From: Ralstonia pickettii
Lineage (GTDB): Bacteria; Pseudomonadota; Gammaproteobacteria; Burkholderiales; Burkholderiaceae
Reading direction: 5' to 3'
DNA length: 64,000 nucleotides
Assembly (NCBI RefSeq): GCF_016466415.2
Contig: NZ_CP066772.2
Location: 930,001-994,000 of the forward strand
The position numbers and the translations under genes are program-made. A model generated the notes under the pieces. The model did not search any database. It was given only the letters and a program-made list of their open reading frames with translations, and had not been told where the DNA came from. Positions 44,169-53,258 of the stretch are shown in pieces (positions within the stretch are counted from its first letter, which is position 1; each line of letters starts with the position of its first letter).

Positions 44169-44379
44169 GGGCAGTTCCTTGTGACAGGGGGTGCGCGAAT
44201 ACGGGTGTGCAGCGTGGCAGCAGCATACGCTTTCTTCGCATTTCGCTCATTTTTTGCCCACAGGCGGTTGGTATGCTGGCGCTTTCTGCGGCAGCGCGCC
44301 CGCTAAGATGGGGCCGAGCCTGCTGCCGGGCAGCGCGGGAAGCTCCCGCCGGCGGCGCCCTGCAGCCCCTGACTGAACC

Positions 44380-45924
44380 ATGCGCCCGTCTTTCGGTATC
44401 ACCTCCAAGCTGTTCGTTGCGTTGTTCATGCTGAGCATCGTCGTTGCGCTCGCCATGGGCGCGGCGGTGCGCTGGCGCTTTGACGCCAACTTTCTCGACT
44501 ACGTGAACGCACGCGAGGCTGAGCGCATGGCCGTGCTCGCGCAAAGCGTGGAATCCGCCTACACGCAGCACGGGGGCTGGGATTTCCTGCGCGGCGATCG
44601 CATGGCATGGTTCAGCCTGCTGCGCCGCGAAGGCGCCCGGGCACGCGCCAACGGCATGGGCGGCGACCGCTTCGATCTGCCGCCGGGTCATCGCTTCGAT
44701 CCGCTCCCGCCCGGCATCGAAAAAGACGCGCCGCCGCCGCCCGGGCCGCCCACTGCAGGCCGCTTGCCGCCGCACCCGCCCGGCGAGCCGCCGACCCCTC
44801 ATTCGCCGATCTGGCTGCTGGATGCCCAGCGCAACGTCATCATTGGCGACGGGCCGCCGCTGGGCCCCAATGCGCGTTGGCAGGAACTGCGCCACAACGG
44901 CCAGACCGTCGGCTGGCTGGCCATGCCGCCGCGCATGCGCGTGCCTGAAGGCGCCGACCAGGCGTTCCAGGCGCAGCAGTTGCGCGCCACGTGGATCATC
45001 GCGGGGCTCTCCGTCCTGCTGGCGGCGCTGGTGGCGGTGCTGCTCGCACGCGGTCTGCTGGCGCCGATGCGTCGCCTGACAGATGCCGCGCGCCGCATGG
45101 CCGACGGCGACTACGCCACCCGCGTCGACGTCCATTCACGCGATGAACTCGGCGAGCTGGCCGCGGATTTCAACCACCTTGCCGCATCGCTGGAGACCAA
45201 CCAGAAGATGCGTCGCCAGCTCACGGCCGATATTTCGCATGAACTGCGCACGCCGCTGGCCGTGCTGCGCGGCGAGCTCGAAGCGCTGGAAGACGGCGTG
45301 CGCCCGTTGACGGCCACCTCGCTCGCGTCGTTGCAGGCGGAGGTGTCGACGCTCAACAAGCTCATCGACGACTTGTATGAACTCTCGCTGGCAGACGTGG
45401 GCGCGCTGGCCTTCCACATGGAGCCGCTCGACCTGGCCGATACCGTGTGCAGCGCCGTGCAGGGCTTCACGCCGCGCCTGATGGAAAAGCGCATCGCGTT
45501 GCAACTGGACGTGCCGGCCGCGCCGTCGCATTCCACGATGGTCAAAGGCGACGCGCAGCGCCTGCGGCAGGTCATGCAGAACCTGCTGGAAAACACCCTG
45601 CGCTATACCGACGCCGGCGGCACGCTGCGCGTGCATGTCCATCAGGAAGGCGGTTGGCAGCAGATCGACGTGCAGGACAGCGCGCCGGGCGTGCCCGAGA
45701 CGATGCTGCCGCGCATTTTCGATCGCTTGTTCCGGGTGGATGCCTCGCGCAGCCGGGCACAAGGCGGGGCGGGCCTCGGATTGAGCCTGTGCCAGACCAT
45801 CGTTGCCGCACACGGCGGCACCATTGAAGCCAGACATTCGCCGTTGGGCGGGCTGTGGATCGCCATCCGCCTGCCTGTTCTTGATGTGCTTGATCCGCTA
45901 GCCGACCATGATTCTGATCATTGA
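44380..45924 (+). CDS. baeS: BaeS-like sensor histidine kinase
   Basis: The protein has 514 aa. Two membrane helices (about 10-30 and 204-224) flank a long periplasmic region of about 170 residues. That region contains a proline-rich stretch (about 116-142) between two structured parts. HAMP, HisKA with His287 (TADISHELRTPLAVLRGE) and an ATPase domain (NLLENTLRYTD, DSAPGVP, GGAGLGLSLC) follow. The H-box region and order match BaeS, the sensor for misfolded pilin, indole, tannins and other envelope stress. Its last 17 bases overlap the regulator gene, and a Spy-like gene comes next, as expected for a Bae regulon. Confidence 0.9.
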   Translation: MRPSFGITSKLFVALFMLSIVVALAMGAAVRWRFDANFLDYVNAREAERMAVLAQSVESAYTQHGGWDFLRGDRMAWFSLLRREGARARANGMGGDRFDLPPGHRFDPLPPGIEKDAPPPPGPPTAGRLPPHPPGEPPTPHSPIWLLDAQRNVIIGDGPPLGPNARWQELRHNGQTVGWLAMPPRMRVPEGADQAFQAQQLRATWIIAGLSVLLAALVAVLLARGLLAPMRRLTDAARRMADGDYATRVDVHSRDELGELAADFNHLAASLETNQKMRRQLTADISHELRTPLAVLRGELEALEDGVRPLTATSLASLQAEVSTLNKLIDDLYELSLADVGALAFHMEPLDLADTVCSAVQGFTPRLMEKRIALQLDVPAAPSHSTMVKGDAQRLRQVMQNLLENTLRYTDAGGTLRVHVHQEGGWQQIDVQDSAPGVPETMLPRIFDRLFRVDASRSRAQGGAGLGLSLCQTIVAAHGGTIEARHSPLGGLWIAIRLPVLDVLDPLADHDSDH

Positions 45925-46567
45925 AGACGAACCCAAGCTGGCTGCATTGATGACCGACTATCTGCACGCCGCTCACTACGAGACCGAGTGGCTGGCCGAT
46001 GGCACGCACGCGACGCAGCGCGTTCGCGAGACGGCACCCGAACTCGTGCTGCTCGACCTCATGCTGCCCGGCAAGGACGGCCTGGAAATCTGCCGAGAGG
46101 TGCGCGCCTTCAGTGAAGTGCCCATCGTCATGGTGACGGCGCGCGTGGAAGAAATCGACCGCCTGCTCGGCCTTGAACTGGGGGCCGACGACTACGTCTG
46201 CAAGCCCTTCAGCCCGCGCGAACTCGTGGCGCGCATCAAGACCATCCTGCGGCGCGTACAGCGCGGTGGCGGCGTGCCGGAGAGCGCGTTGCACATCGAT
46301 GCCGCTGCCTATGCCGCCACGCTGCGCGGCCAGCGCCTCGACCTCACGCCGGTTGAATTTCGCCTGCTGGCCGCGCTTGCAGGCGCACCGGGGCGCATTC
46401 TGTCGCGCTCGAATCTGCTCGAGCAGATCTACGACGACCACCGCATCGTGACCGACCGCACGGTCGATACGCACATCAAGAATCTGCGCCGCAAGATGGA
46501 GCAGGTGAGCCCGGGCACCGAGATGATCCATTCCGTCTATGGCGTGGGTTACCGGCTCGACGCCTGA
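45908..46567 (+). CDS. baeR: BaeR-like response regulator
   Basis: The protein has 219 aa. The receiver domain carries the phospho-acceptor Asp50 (VLLDLMLPGKDGLE) and Lys99 (CKPFSPREL). The winged-helix output domain ends in RTVDTHIKNLRRKME...GVGYRLDA. It is close in form to BaeR, which in E. coli activates mdtABC, acrD and spy. Here the neighbouring spy-like gene fits that regulon. The mdtABC operon is 29 kb away with its own two-component pair. Translation is probably coupled to baeS through the 17-base overlap. Confidence 0.92.
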   Translation: MILIIEDEPKLAALMTDYLHAAHYETEWLADGTHATQRVRETAPELVLLDLMLPGKDGLEICREVRAFSEVPIVMVTARVEEIDRLLGLELGADDYVCKPFSPRELVARIKTILRRVQRGGGVPESALHIDAAAYAATLRGQRLDLTPVEFRLLAALAGAPGRILSRSNLLEQIYDDHRIVTDRTVDTHIKNLRRKMEQVSPGTEMIHSVYGVGYRLDA

Positions 46568-46672
46568 GGTTCAAGAAAACTCCTCCGTTTGCCCACGTTT
46601 TATGCAGGGTCGATGGCTACAGTAAGCGTATGGCTGGCGTGTCCGGCCGACGTTCTTATCAGGAGCTTCATC

Positions 46673-47254
46673 ATGACCGCTGTGATTTCCCGCCGCCTGG
46701 CCGCTGCTGCTGCCGGGCTCGTTTTTTCGTGTGCCGCGGCGGCCCAGACTGCCGCACCGGGCGCCGCTCCGCTCTCACCGATGCAGCCCATGCAGTCGAT
46801 ACCACCGCATGGCTCCGGCATGATGGGGCGAGGGCCCGGCCCTGCATTCGGCCCAGGCGGTCCGCATGGCATGGGCTCCCATCATGGTGGCGCGCCTTTC
46901 CTGCGCGGCCTGGACCTGAGTGAAGCGCAGCGTGACAAGATCTTCGCCATCGAATATGCGCAGATGCCGGAAGCGCGCGAGCAGCGCAAGGCCATCGAGC
47001 ACGCCCGGCGCGATCTGCATCAGATGGTGACTTCGGGCCAGTATGACGAAGCGCGCGCGCGCAGCCTGACCGAATCGCTGGGCCGCGCCGTGGCGCGCGA
47101 AGCGCAACTGCGTGCGCAAGCCGGCGCCAAGGTCATGCAGGTGCTCACGCCCGAGCAGCGCAAGCAGATCGCCGATCGTGAAGCCCAGCGTGTGGCCGAA
47201 CTCCCGCCGGAACGCAACGAAGGTGCGCCGATGCCGGAACTGGCCGCGATGTAA
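46673..47254 (+). CDS. Spy/CpxP-like periplasmic protein
   Basis: The protein has 193 aa from ATG 46673 behind CAGGAG. A signal peptide ends at about AAAQTA. A Met/Gly/Pro/His-rich segment (about 45-75) follows, which could bind metal. A helical region then carries two LTxxQ-type motifs (LSEAQRDKIF and LTPEQRKQIAD), the hallmark of Spy and CpxP. Spy is an ATP-independent periplasmic chaperone induced by BaeSR and CpxAR. The gene lies 105 bases after baeR and is probably a target of it. Confidence 0.88.
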   Translation: MTAVISRRLAAAAAGLVFSCAAAAQTAAPGAAPLSPMQPMQSIPPHGSGMMGRGPGPAFGPGGPHGMGSHHGGAPFLRGLDLSEAQRDKIFAIEYAQMPEAREQRKAIEHARRDLHQMVTSGQYDEARARSLTESLGRAVAREAQLRAQAGAKVMQVLTPEQRKQIADREAQRVAELPPERNEGAPMPELAAM

Positions 47255-47266
47255 CGCGAAGCGCGA

Positions 47267-47707
47267 TCAGCGGTAGACGACGACCGGCACGTCTGCGTAG
47301 GTCAGCACCTTGCGCGTCTCGTTGCCGATCAACAGTCGCCCCATCAGGCTGCGATGCCCGTGCGATGCCATGAAGATGACGTCGCACGCGTGCCGCTTGG
47401 CCGCGTCGAGAATGCCCAGGTAAGGCTCGGCAAACTGCGACACATCGCTGTCGAACTGCACACCTTCTTCCCGGGCGCGCTCTGCAATGCGCTCGATGCA
47501 CTCCTTGGCGTAGCCCTGCACCGTTTCCATGTAGTACGCGTGTGGACACTCTCCCACGCCGGCCGAATAGGCCATGTTAGGAAATTCTTCAATGCACGTG
47601 TAGGCGGTGAGGCGGCAACCGGTCGCGCGCGCCAACTCGAGTGCGCCGTCGATGGCCTTGCGGCACTGCTCGGAGCCGTCGGTCGGCAAGAGGATATGGG
47701 TAAACAT
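47267..47707 (-). CDS. Universal stress protein (UspA family)
   Basis: The protein has 146 aa from ATG 47707 (MFTHILLPTDGSEQCRKAID) with GGAGA upstream. It is a single Usp domain. The N-terminal LLPTDGS and the C-terminal ASHGHRSLMGRLLIGNETRKVL loop resemble the ATP-binding group, although the usual GS after the last glycine is replaced by GN. Usp proteins are induced by growth arrest and stress. It converges with the Spy-like gene (12-base gap). Confidence 0.9.
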   Translation of the reverse strand: MFTHILLPTDGSEQCRKAIDGALELARATGCRLTAYTCIEEFPNMAYSAGVGECPHAYYMETVQGYAKECIERIAERAREEGVQFDSDVSQFAEPYLGILDAAKRHACDVIFMASHGHRSLMGRLLIGNETRKVLTYADVPVVVYR

Positions 47708-47869
47708 GGCGGTCTCCATGGGGAACCCATCTCCACGTTACTGCGCCGGCCAATGCGCCTCTATCGTGGAAAACGCTAGTGCAGCACAGCATTTCGGCCG
47801 ATATGACGACCGTACGATCGCTGCATCGCGAAGCACGGTCGTTCGGATATTGACGTGGCAAATTGCGGC

Positions 47870-48787
47870 TTACCCGTGTTGCCACGCCAGCCGGTAGCGC
47901 GACGGCGGCGCGCCAAGCTGGAGTGCAAATCGCCGGCTGAAATGGCTCGGGCTGGCAAAGCCGCAGCGCTCGGCAATCGTCGCCAGCGCAAGGGTGGTGG
48001 TGCGCAGCAGCGTTTGTGCACGCGCCATGCGTTGCTGCATCACCCACTCATGCGGCGCGGCCCCGAACGATGCACGAAACATCCGCGCGAAATGGAATTC
48101 CGACAGGTTGGCTTCTGCCGCCAGTTGTCCGAGCGACAGGGGCAGATGCAGTTCGGCATCGATGCGGGCGGCAATGCGCCGGCACACGTGCGGCGCCAAC
48201 CCGCCGCGCACGGCCAGCACCCGCGTGCGGCCCTGCGTCTGCACCAGATACGACAGCGTGTCGTTGGCCAGCGCGTTGGCGCGCATGCGGTCGTCCAGGT
48301 CGGTCCAATCGAGCTGAGCGATATTCGCGCAGGCTTGTGCGAGATGCACGTCTTCGATGAAGGTGCGGTCGTGCAGCGTGAACAGGCGGGGCTCTGCGTC
48401 GAGCAGACGCACGGCGTGCCCGGCCAGCGCGTCGGGCGTGAAATACAGATGAACGAAACGCATCGGCTGCTCGATCACCCAGCTCGACTGGTGTTCGGCC
48501 GGCAGCATGCACACGCGGCCCGGCGCGCCGAACAGGTGCGGCAGATCTTGCCGGTGCGTCGTGTAGCCGCCTTGCAGATAGACCGACAGCGTGTGGTGCC
48601 CGGGCTGGATGTAGCGGGCCTCGTCGTGCTCGTTGCGCCAGATGGCGGCGGTCACGCCATCGCCCAGGTTGGTGACGCGCTCGAGCGAAGCACGCGAGCC
48701 GCGTGCAAGCGTGCCGAAGACGCTCGCGTCTGCGGTTACGCGAGGATCAGCAGGTTGGGTCGATGGGGACGTGGGGGCGCGGCGCAC
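47870..48787 (-). CDS. AraC-family transcriptional regulator
   Basis: The protein has 305 aa from a GTG at 48787; the exact start is uncertain because no ATG lies near. The N-terminal effector domain contains GHHTLSVYLQGGYTTHRQ and MRFVHLYFTPDAL. The C-terminal 100 residues carry the two AraC helix-turn-helix motifs (LGQLAAEANLSEFHFARMFRASFG and TIAERCGFASPSHFSRRF). No obvious target gene lies beside it; the Usp gene and the exported pair are its neighbours. Confidence 0.88.
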   Translation of the reverse strand: MRRAPTSPSTQPADPRVTADASVFGTLARGSRASLERVTNLGDGVTAAIWRNEHDEARYIQPGHHTLSVYLQGGYTTHRQDLPHLFGAPGRVCMLPAEHQSSWVIEQPMRFVHLYFTPDALAGHAVRLLDAEPRLFTLHDRTFIEDVHLAQACANIAQLDWTDLDDRMRANALANDTLSYLVQTQGRTRVLAVRGGLAPHVCRRIAARIDAELHLPLSLGQLAAEANLSEFHFARMFRASFGAAPHEWVMQQRMARAQTLLRTTTLALATIAERCGFASPSHFSRRFALQLGAPPSRYRLAWQHG

Positions 48788-48839
48788 GCGTCGATGTTAC
48801 CAACGATGGCGCCGCGATGCGACGCAACGCGTCAGGGTG

Positions 48840-49280
48840 CTATCCGCCGCAGAGCTGGTGCGCCACCTCGCCCGCCAGGCCGACGCCATCCACGCGTTGC
48901 CAGCCGGCGTCGTTGGCGATCTGCCTTTCGCTGACGGTCAGCGCGCCCTGGTATAGCTTGGCTTGCGAAACCGAAAACTGCCGGCTGCGGCAATCGACGG
49001 TGTACAGAAAATCGGCCATGTCGCCGCGAAAGGCGCCGAACATGCGCTGCAGCGAGCGCATGCCCGCGCGGTTCGACGCTTCCACACGCACCCATGCGCT
49101 GACTGGGCCACTGGGCATGCGCTGGATGCTGCCGACGTCGAGCGACGCGTAGCTGTCCGGCTGATTGGGCAGCGGGATCCAGCGCTCCGCGCCGGCCACC
49201 GGCATGGACAGCGCTGCCAGCGCCACGAGCGCCACCAGCATGCCGGGCATGACGCGGCGCGCGAACAAGAAGGGTGTCAT
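48840..49280 (-). CDS. Small exported protein, surface-adhesin-E-like
   Basis: The protein has 146 aa with a clear signal peptide (MLVALVALAALSMPVAGAERW). The mature part has the pattern W-x-PLPNQPDSYASLDVGSIQRM, a mid-protein AWVRVEASN, then TVDCRSRQFSVSQAKLYQG and a final Cys. This resembles the short Adhesin_E-like beta proteins found after many beta-proteobacterial housekeeping genes; the assignment is tentative. Its start overlaps the stop of the preceding gene (ATGA), so the two are co-translated. Confidence 0.7.
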   Translation of the reverse strand: MTPFLFARRVMPGMLVALVALAALSMPVAGAERWIPLPNQPDSYASLDVGSIQRMPSGPVSAWVRVEASNRAGMRSLQRMFGAFRGDMADFLYTVDCRSRQFSVSQAKLYQGALTVSERQIANDAGWQRVDGVGLAGEVAHQLCGG

Positions 49281-49669
49281 CTGGGCTTGCCGCCCGGTAC
49301 GGGGATGGCAATCGAATCGGAATGGCTGCAGGCCATCATCACGCCGGCTTTGTCGACATCGATCATCACGGTGCCGGGCTTATCGGCCGTACTGGGCGTG
49401 GCAGCCAGGCTGCCCGACAGGCGCTGCATGATCGCGTGACAGGTCGGGGCGTTGGAAGCAACGGTGGTGGCTTTGCCCGCCTTGGGTGCCGGAAGCGGCG
49501 TGGGTGCCGCAACGGCAACCGGTGGCCGGCCGGAAGCAGCCGCCGGCGTCGGCGTCGTGAAAGCGTGCGCACGCGGCAGCGCAACGAGCGCAGCCAGCAC
49601 GCTCACGGCAATCGGCAGCCGCGTGGTGCGCCGTGAAAGCGATCGATTGGGGGAGGACAGAGACGGCAT
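49277..49669 (-). CDS. Small exported hypothetical protein
   Basis: The protein has 130 aa from ATG 49669 (MPSLSSPNRSLSRRTTRLPIA), with GGGAGG upstream. A signal peptide (LAALVALPRAHA) is followed by an alanine/proline-rich linker (about 37-70). A short C-terminal domain contains PTCHAIMQRLSG and VMMACSHSDSIAIPV, with two cysteines. No known domain is recognised. It is the first gene of a two-gene unit, with a four-base overlap into the adhesin-E-like gene. Confidence 0.65.
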   Translation of the reverse strand: MPSLSSPNRSLSRRTTRLPIAVSVLAALVALPRAHAFTTPTPAAASGRPPVAVAAPTPLPAPKAGKATTVASNAPTCHAIMQRLSGSLAATPSTADKPGTVMIDVDKAGVMMACSHSDSIAIPVPGGKPR

Positions 49670-50076
49670 GACAGTCCAGGCACGGGCATCCAAATTGCGC
49701 CTGCTAGGTCACGGGGCAGGCGCGCTCTTTCGACCAATAACGGCACGCTGCGCCCGAACTTGACGCGGCAATCTGCCTCATGGGTCACTCTTGCGTGATT
49801 TTGCCTGCGCAAAGCGACTTCACGTGAACGACATAATCGGGCAGGTCGGAACATTCTCACCAATGTAGCCACCAACGAATAGGTCGGGGAGATTTTCTCC
49901 GGCGTCGTTTGTATCGTGAAACGGGCCGCACATGAGTTCGCACATGCCGACGATGCAAGCAGGCGGGACAAGCAGCAACGGGGTTCGCGCAGTGCCAAAA
50001 CAAATGGGGCGGCGGAAATGAAAATGGGATGGAATACCCGGTCTTTTCCGCCCTTTGTTTTTCCAAGGGGGCCACT
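49670..50076. other. Spacer upstream of small ORF/sRNA; one terminator-like hairpin
   Basis: No protein gene is seen. A hairpin, GGCGGAAA (50011-50018) with TTTCCGCC (50045-50052) and an inner GGG/CCC pair, is followed by CTTTGTTTTT on the plus strand. It looks like a terminator, yet no plus-strand gene precedes it. An unannotated small RNA between about 49800 and 50060 is possible. Confidence 0.4.
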
Positions 50077-50193
50077 ATGATTCACAACATGGCGATGCGA
50101 TGCGTGACTGCGTTGATTGCCCCATGGGTCGGTTCTCCTCTCTGGAACAGATCGACACGGTCCAGAGATTTCAACCCGCGCCTCGTCAACTGA
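50077..50193 (+). CDS. Possible small leader ORF, 38 aa
   Basis: ATG 50077 has AAGGGGG five bases upstream, as good a site as any gene here. The product starts MIHNMAMRCVTALIAPWVGS and ends RSRDFNPRLVN. Its stop codon lies in the loop of a terminator hairpin, so translation to the end would open that hairpin. This is typical of attenuation leaders, but no run of regulatory codons is obvious. The alternative is that the RNA itself is the product. Confidence 0.45.
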   Translation: MIHNMAMRCVTALIAPWVGSPLWNRSTRSRDFNPRLVN

Positions 50194-50206
50194 GCGCGGG
50201 TTTTTT
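50139..50206 (+). ncRNA. Candidate small RNA or attenuator 3' end with two hairpins
   Basis: Hairpin 1 is TCTCTGGA (50139-50146) with TCCAGAGA (50161-50168). Hairpin 2 is AACCCGCGC (50173-50181) with GCGCGGGTT (50194-50202), followed by six T residues (50201-50206). Both stems are perfect. The pair followed by a T-run is the usual 3' end of a bacterial sRNA or of an attenuated leader. The next gene begins 178 bases downstream. Confidence 0.6.
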
Positions 50207-50383
50207 CTTGGGCGGCGCAAACGTAGGGTGGCCACCACACGGGCGTCAGGGGTATCACAGGCAATACCCTTCAGTTTTCCACCAGCCCGCCGTTGTGGTT
50301 AGGGTCGAGACACGTGTAGTCTCGCGACTCGCTTTCCCATTGCCGTCGCTGTTGCCGTTGTCGCCCAAGCCATCGCATTGCCC

Positions 50384-53134
50384 ATGATCCAGTTCCTTCC
50401 GGCTCAGGCCGGAGCCTTTCCTGCAGATGTTGCGCCCAGCCCCGAGGCCGCGCAACGTCCGGTAGCGGTCACGGCCGGGGCGATGGCCGAAGGGCGTAAC
50501 ACCGATTTCGACGCGCTGTCTCGGCTGTCGTCCGACGCGGTATTGCTGACCGTGGATGGGCGCCTGGTGCAAGCCAACCCGGCCGCTGCCCGTCTGCTGG
50601 GCGCGCAGGATCCAGCGCAATTGGCAGGCCTGCAACTCGCCGGCCTGATTCATCCCGATGACGTTGCCCAGGTGGTGCCGCGCCTGGCGGGCATGGTGAG
50701 CAGCGGCGTGTCTGCCCAGCCCGTCGAGCACCGTCTCGTGCGTGCCGACTACACGCATGTTCTGGTTGCCAGCGAAGCCGCCGCGTGCGAGCACGAAGGC
50801 CAGCCCGCCGTCATGCTCGTGCTGCGTGAAGCCGTGTCGCGCCATGCGCTGGAGCGACACGCCGTGCAGGCCCGCGCCGAGGCGCTGTATGCGCGCCGCC
50901 TGCTCGCTTCGGAGAATGCCGTGCTTGCGCAACTTGCCTCCAACGCGACGCTGTCGACCGTGCTGCGCCACCTGTGCCTGTACGTCGAGCAGGTCTACCC
51001 GAATGCCATGTCGGCGCTGTTGTTGCTGGATGCAGGCTCGCAGACCCTGCGTGTGGCCGCCGCGCCCACGTTGCCTGCGGCCTATGCTGCCACGCTGGAA
51101 AACTCGCCTGTCGGCCCCGAGGCGGGCGCATGCGGTTGTGCCATGTACCTGGGCGACACCGTGTTCATCGACAGCATTGCGACCGACCCGCGCTGGCAGC
51201 GGGAGCGCACGGCAGCACTGGCGGCGGGCTTTGCTTCCGCCTGGGCGTTGCCGATCCGTTCATCGCGCGGGGACAAGCTTGGTGTGCTCGCGCTGTTCTA
51301 TCGACAGCCGTGCATGCCCGTGGAAGAAGAACAGCATTTCCTTGACGACGTCACGCACCTGGCGGGCGTTGCCATTCAGAAAGACAACGTCGAACGTGGT
51401 CTGGCCGAAAGCGAAGAGCGCTACCGGCTGGCGATTTCGAACCTGCACGAAGGCGTCGTCATCATGTCGCCGGACGGTGTGGTGCAGGCCGCCAATGCCA
51501 GCGCCGAGCGCATCCTGCGGGTGCGTCCGGGCCAGCTTGTCGGCCGCAACCGGCTCGACCCGATTCAACGCGTCGTGGACGAGCACGGCAAGGAAGTCGG
51601 CTCGACCATGATGCCGTCCGGGCTGGTGCTGCGCACCGGCGAGCCCATCTTCGGCCGCGTCTACGGGCTATTGCTCAAGACCGGTGAACTGATGTGGGTG
51701 CGGCAGAACATCATTCCGATCCGTCGTCACGCCGAGCCCACACCCAGCAGCGTGATGCTGTCGTTTGCCGATATCACCGACATCAAGCGCGCCGAGCAGC
51801 GCCTGCGCCATCTGGCCGCGCACGACGCGCTCACGGGGCTGACCAACCGCAGCTTTTTCATCGCGCACCTGGAAAGCGCCATTGAGAGCGCGCGTGACGA
51901 GAGCCGCGAACTGGCGCTCTTCTTCCTCGACCTGGACCGCTTCAAGAGCGTGAACGACACCGCGGGCCATGCCTGCGGCGACACGCTGCTGCAAAGCGCA
52001 GCCGCGCGCCTGACCGATTGCATCGGCCCGGGCGACGTGATCGCCCGTCTGGGCGGCGACGAGTTCGTCATCCTCATCGACCAGCGTGTCGAGGGCAAGC
52101 GCATTGCGCTGCTGGCTGAACGTTTGCTTCAGGCCATGCGCGAGCCGTTCGATACCGTCAACGGGCGGTATTACCTGGGCGTGTCGATTGGCGTGGCGCT
52201 GTATCCGCACGACGGCATTTCGGGGTCCGACCTGCTGCGTTCGGCTGACGCCGCCATGTACCGGGCCAAGCAGAACGGCCGTAACCGTGCACAGTTCTAC
52301 ACGGCTGAACTGAACGCCCGCCTGCAACGTCGCTACATGCTGGAAAACGCGCTGCGCGACGCGCGCGAGAACAACGAACTGCAGCTCGTCTATCAGCCCA
52401 AGTACGACCTGGCCAGCCATCGCATCGTTGGCGCCGAGGCGCTGCTGCGCTGGAACAGCGCCAAGCTCGGAGCGATCTCGCCGGTGGAGTTCATCCCGGT
52501 GGCGGAAGAGACCGGGCTGATCGTACCGATTGGCGCATGGGTCCTGCGCCGTGCCTGCGAGCAGGCCGTGATCTGGTACGAAGCACTGGGCTACGACTTC
52601 CGCATGGCGGTCAACCTGTCGGCGCGCCAGTTCCAGGCCGGCGACGTGGTGCCGATGATCGAGCAGACGCTGGCCGACTCTGGCCTGCCGCCCACCGCGC
52701 TCGAAGTCGAAATTACCGAAAGCCTGCTGATGGGTGGTGCGGATGAAGTCCGCCCCATGTTCGATGCGCTCACCGCGCAGGGCATCCGGATCTCCATCGA
52801 CGATTTCGGTACCGGCTATTCGTCGCTGTCGTATCTGCAGCGCTTCCCGATCAGCAACGTGAAGATCGACCGCTCGTTCATCACGGGCATTCCCGGCGAC
52901 CCGGATTCCGTGGCGCTGACGGAGGCCATCGTCGCCATGGCCCGCGCCCTCGGCATGACGGTCACGGCCGAAGGCGTGGAAGACGCCGACCAGGTGGAAT
53001 TCCTCGCCAAAGCGGGCTGCCAGGAAATCCAGGGTTACTACATCGGCAAGCCGGTCACGGCCGAAGGTTTCGACCGCTTGCTGCGGGCGCACCTGTCGGT
53101 GGTGGATGCCGGCGTGCGCGCCGCGCTGGGCTGA
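50384..53134 (+). CDS. PAS-GAF-PAS-GGDEF-EAL bifunctional c-di-GMP enzyme
   Basis: The protein has 916 aa, starting at ATG 50384 ([15 protein letters not shown]) rather than a TTG two codons earlier. The order is PAS (about 40-150), GAF (about 185-335), PAS (about 345-470), GGDEF (about 475-640) and EAL (about 650-905). The GGDEF motif is intact (557-561), but the I-site is missing (GPGD instead of RxxD). The EAL domain has [27 protein letters not shown] and QGYYIGKP, all the residues needed for phosphodiesterase activity. It may make or break c-di-GMP depending on the sensory input. No membrane segment is present. Confidence 0.93.
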   Translation: MIQFLPAQAGAFPADVAPSPEAAQRPVAVTAGAMAEGRNTDFDALSRLSSDAVLLTVDGRLVQANPAAARLLGAQDPAQLAGLQLAGLIHPDDVAQVVPRLAGMVSSGVSAQPVEHRLVRADYTHVLVASEAAACEHEGQPAVMLVLREAVSRHALERHAVQARAEALYARRLLASENAVLAQLASNATLSTVLRHLCLYVEQVYPNAMSALLLLDAGSQTLRVAAAPTLPAAYAATLENSPVGPEAGACGCAMYLGDTVFIDSIATDPRWQRERTAALAAGFASAWALPIRSSRGDKLGVLALFYRQPCMPVEEEQHFLDDVTHLAGVAIQKDNVERGLAESEERYRLAISNLHEGVVIMSPDGVVQAANASAERILRVRPGQLVGRNRLDPIQRVVDEHGKEVGSTMMPSGLVLRTGEPIFGRVYGLLLKTGELMWVRQNIIPIRRHAEPTPSSVMLSFADITDIKRAEQRLRHLAAHDALTGLTNRSFFIAHLESAIESARDESRELALFFLDLDRFKSVNDTAGHACGDTLLQSAAARLTDCIGPGDVIARLGGDEFVILIDQRVEGKRIALLAERLLQAMREPFDTVNGRYYLGVSIGVALYPHDGISGSDLLRSADAAMYRAKQNGRNRAQFYTAELNARLQRRYMLENALRDARENNELQLVYQPKYDLASHRIVGAEALLRWNSAKLGAISPVEFIPVAEETGLIVPIGAWVLRRACEQAVIWYEALGYDFRMAVNLSARQFQAGDVVPMIEQTLADSGLPPTALEVEITESLLMGGADEVRPMFDALTAQGIRISIDDFGTGYSSLSYLQRFPISNVKIDRSFITGIPGDPDSVALTEAIVAMARALGMTVTAEGVEDADQVEFLAKAGCQEIQGYYIGKPVTAEGFDRLLRAHLSVVDAGVRAALG

Positions 53135-53258
53135 CACTCCCGGCAGACTGCGCGGCTGACTGCGCCGTTCACACCGGCGTTTCTGCCGTTCGTCGCAATC
53201 CGCTCCCGCGTGCGGGGGCCGGCACCTAAGCTGGCGTCATTCCAACAGGGAGACCGCC

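Noticed and set aside
49603..50238. Minus-strand frame of about 211 codons across the spacer before the c-di-GMP enzyme
   Set aside because: It crosses the terminator hairpins and an exported-protein gene, has no ribosome site, and its product is compositionally random.
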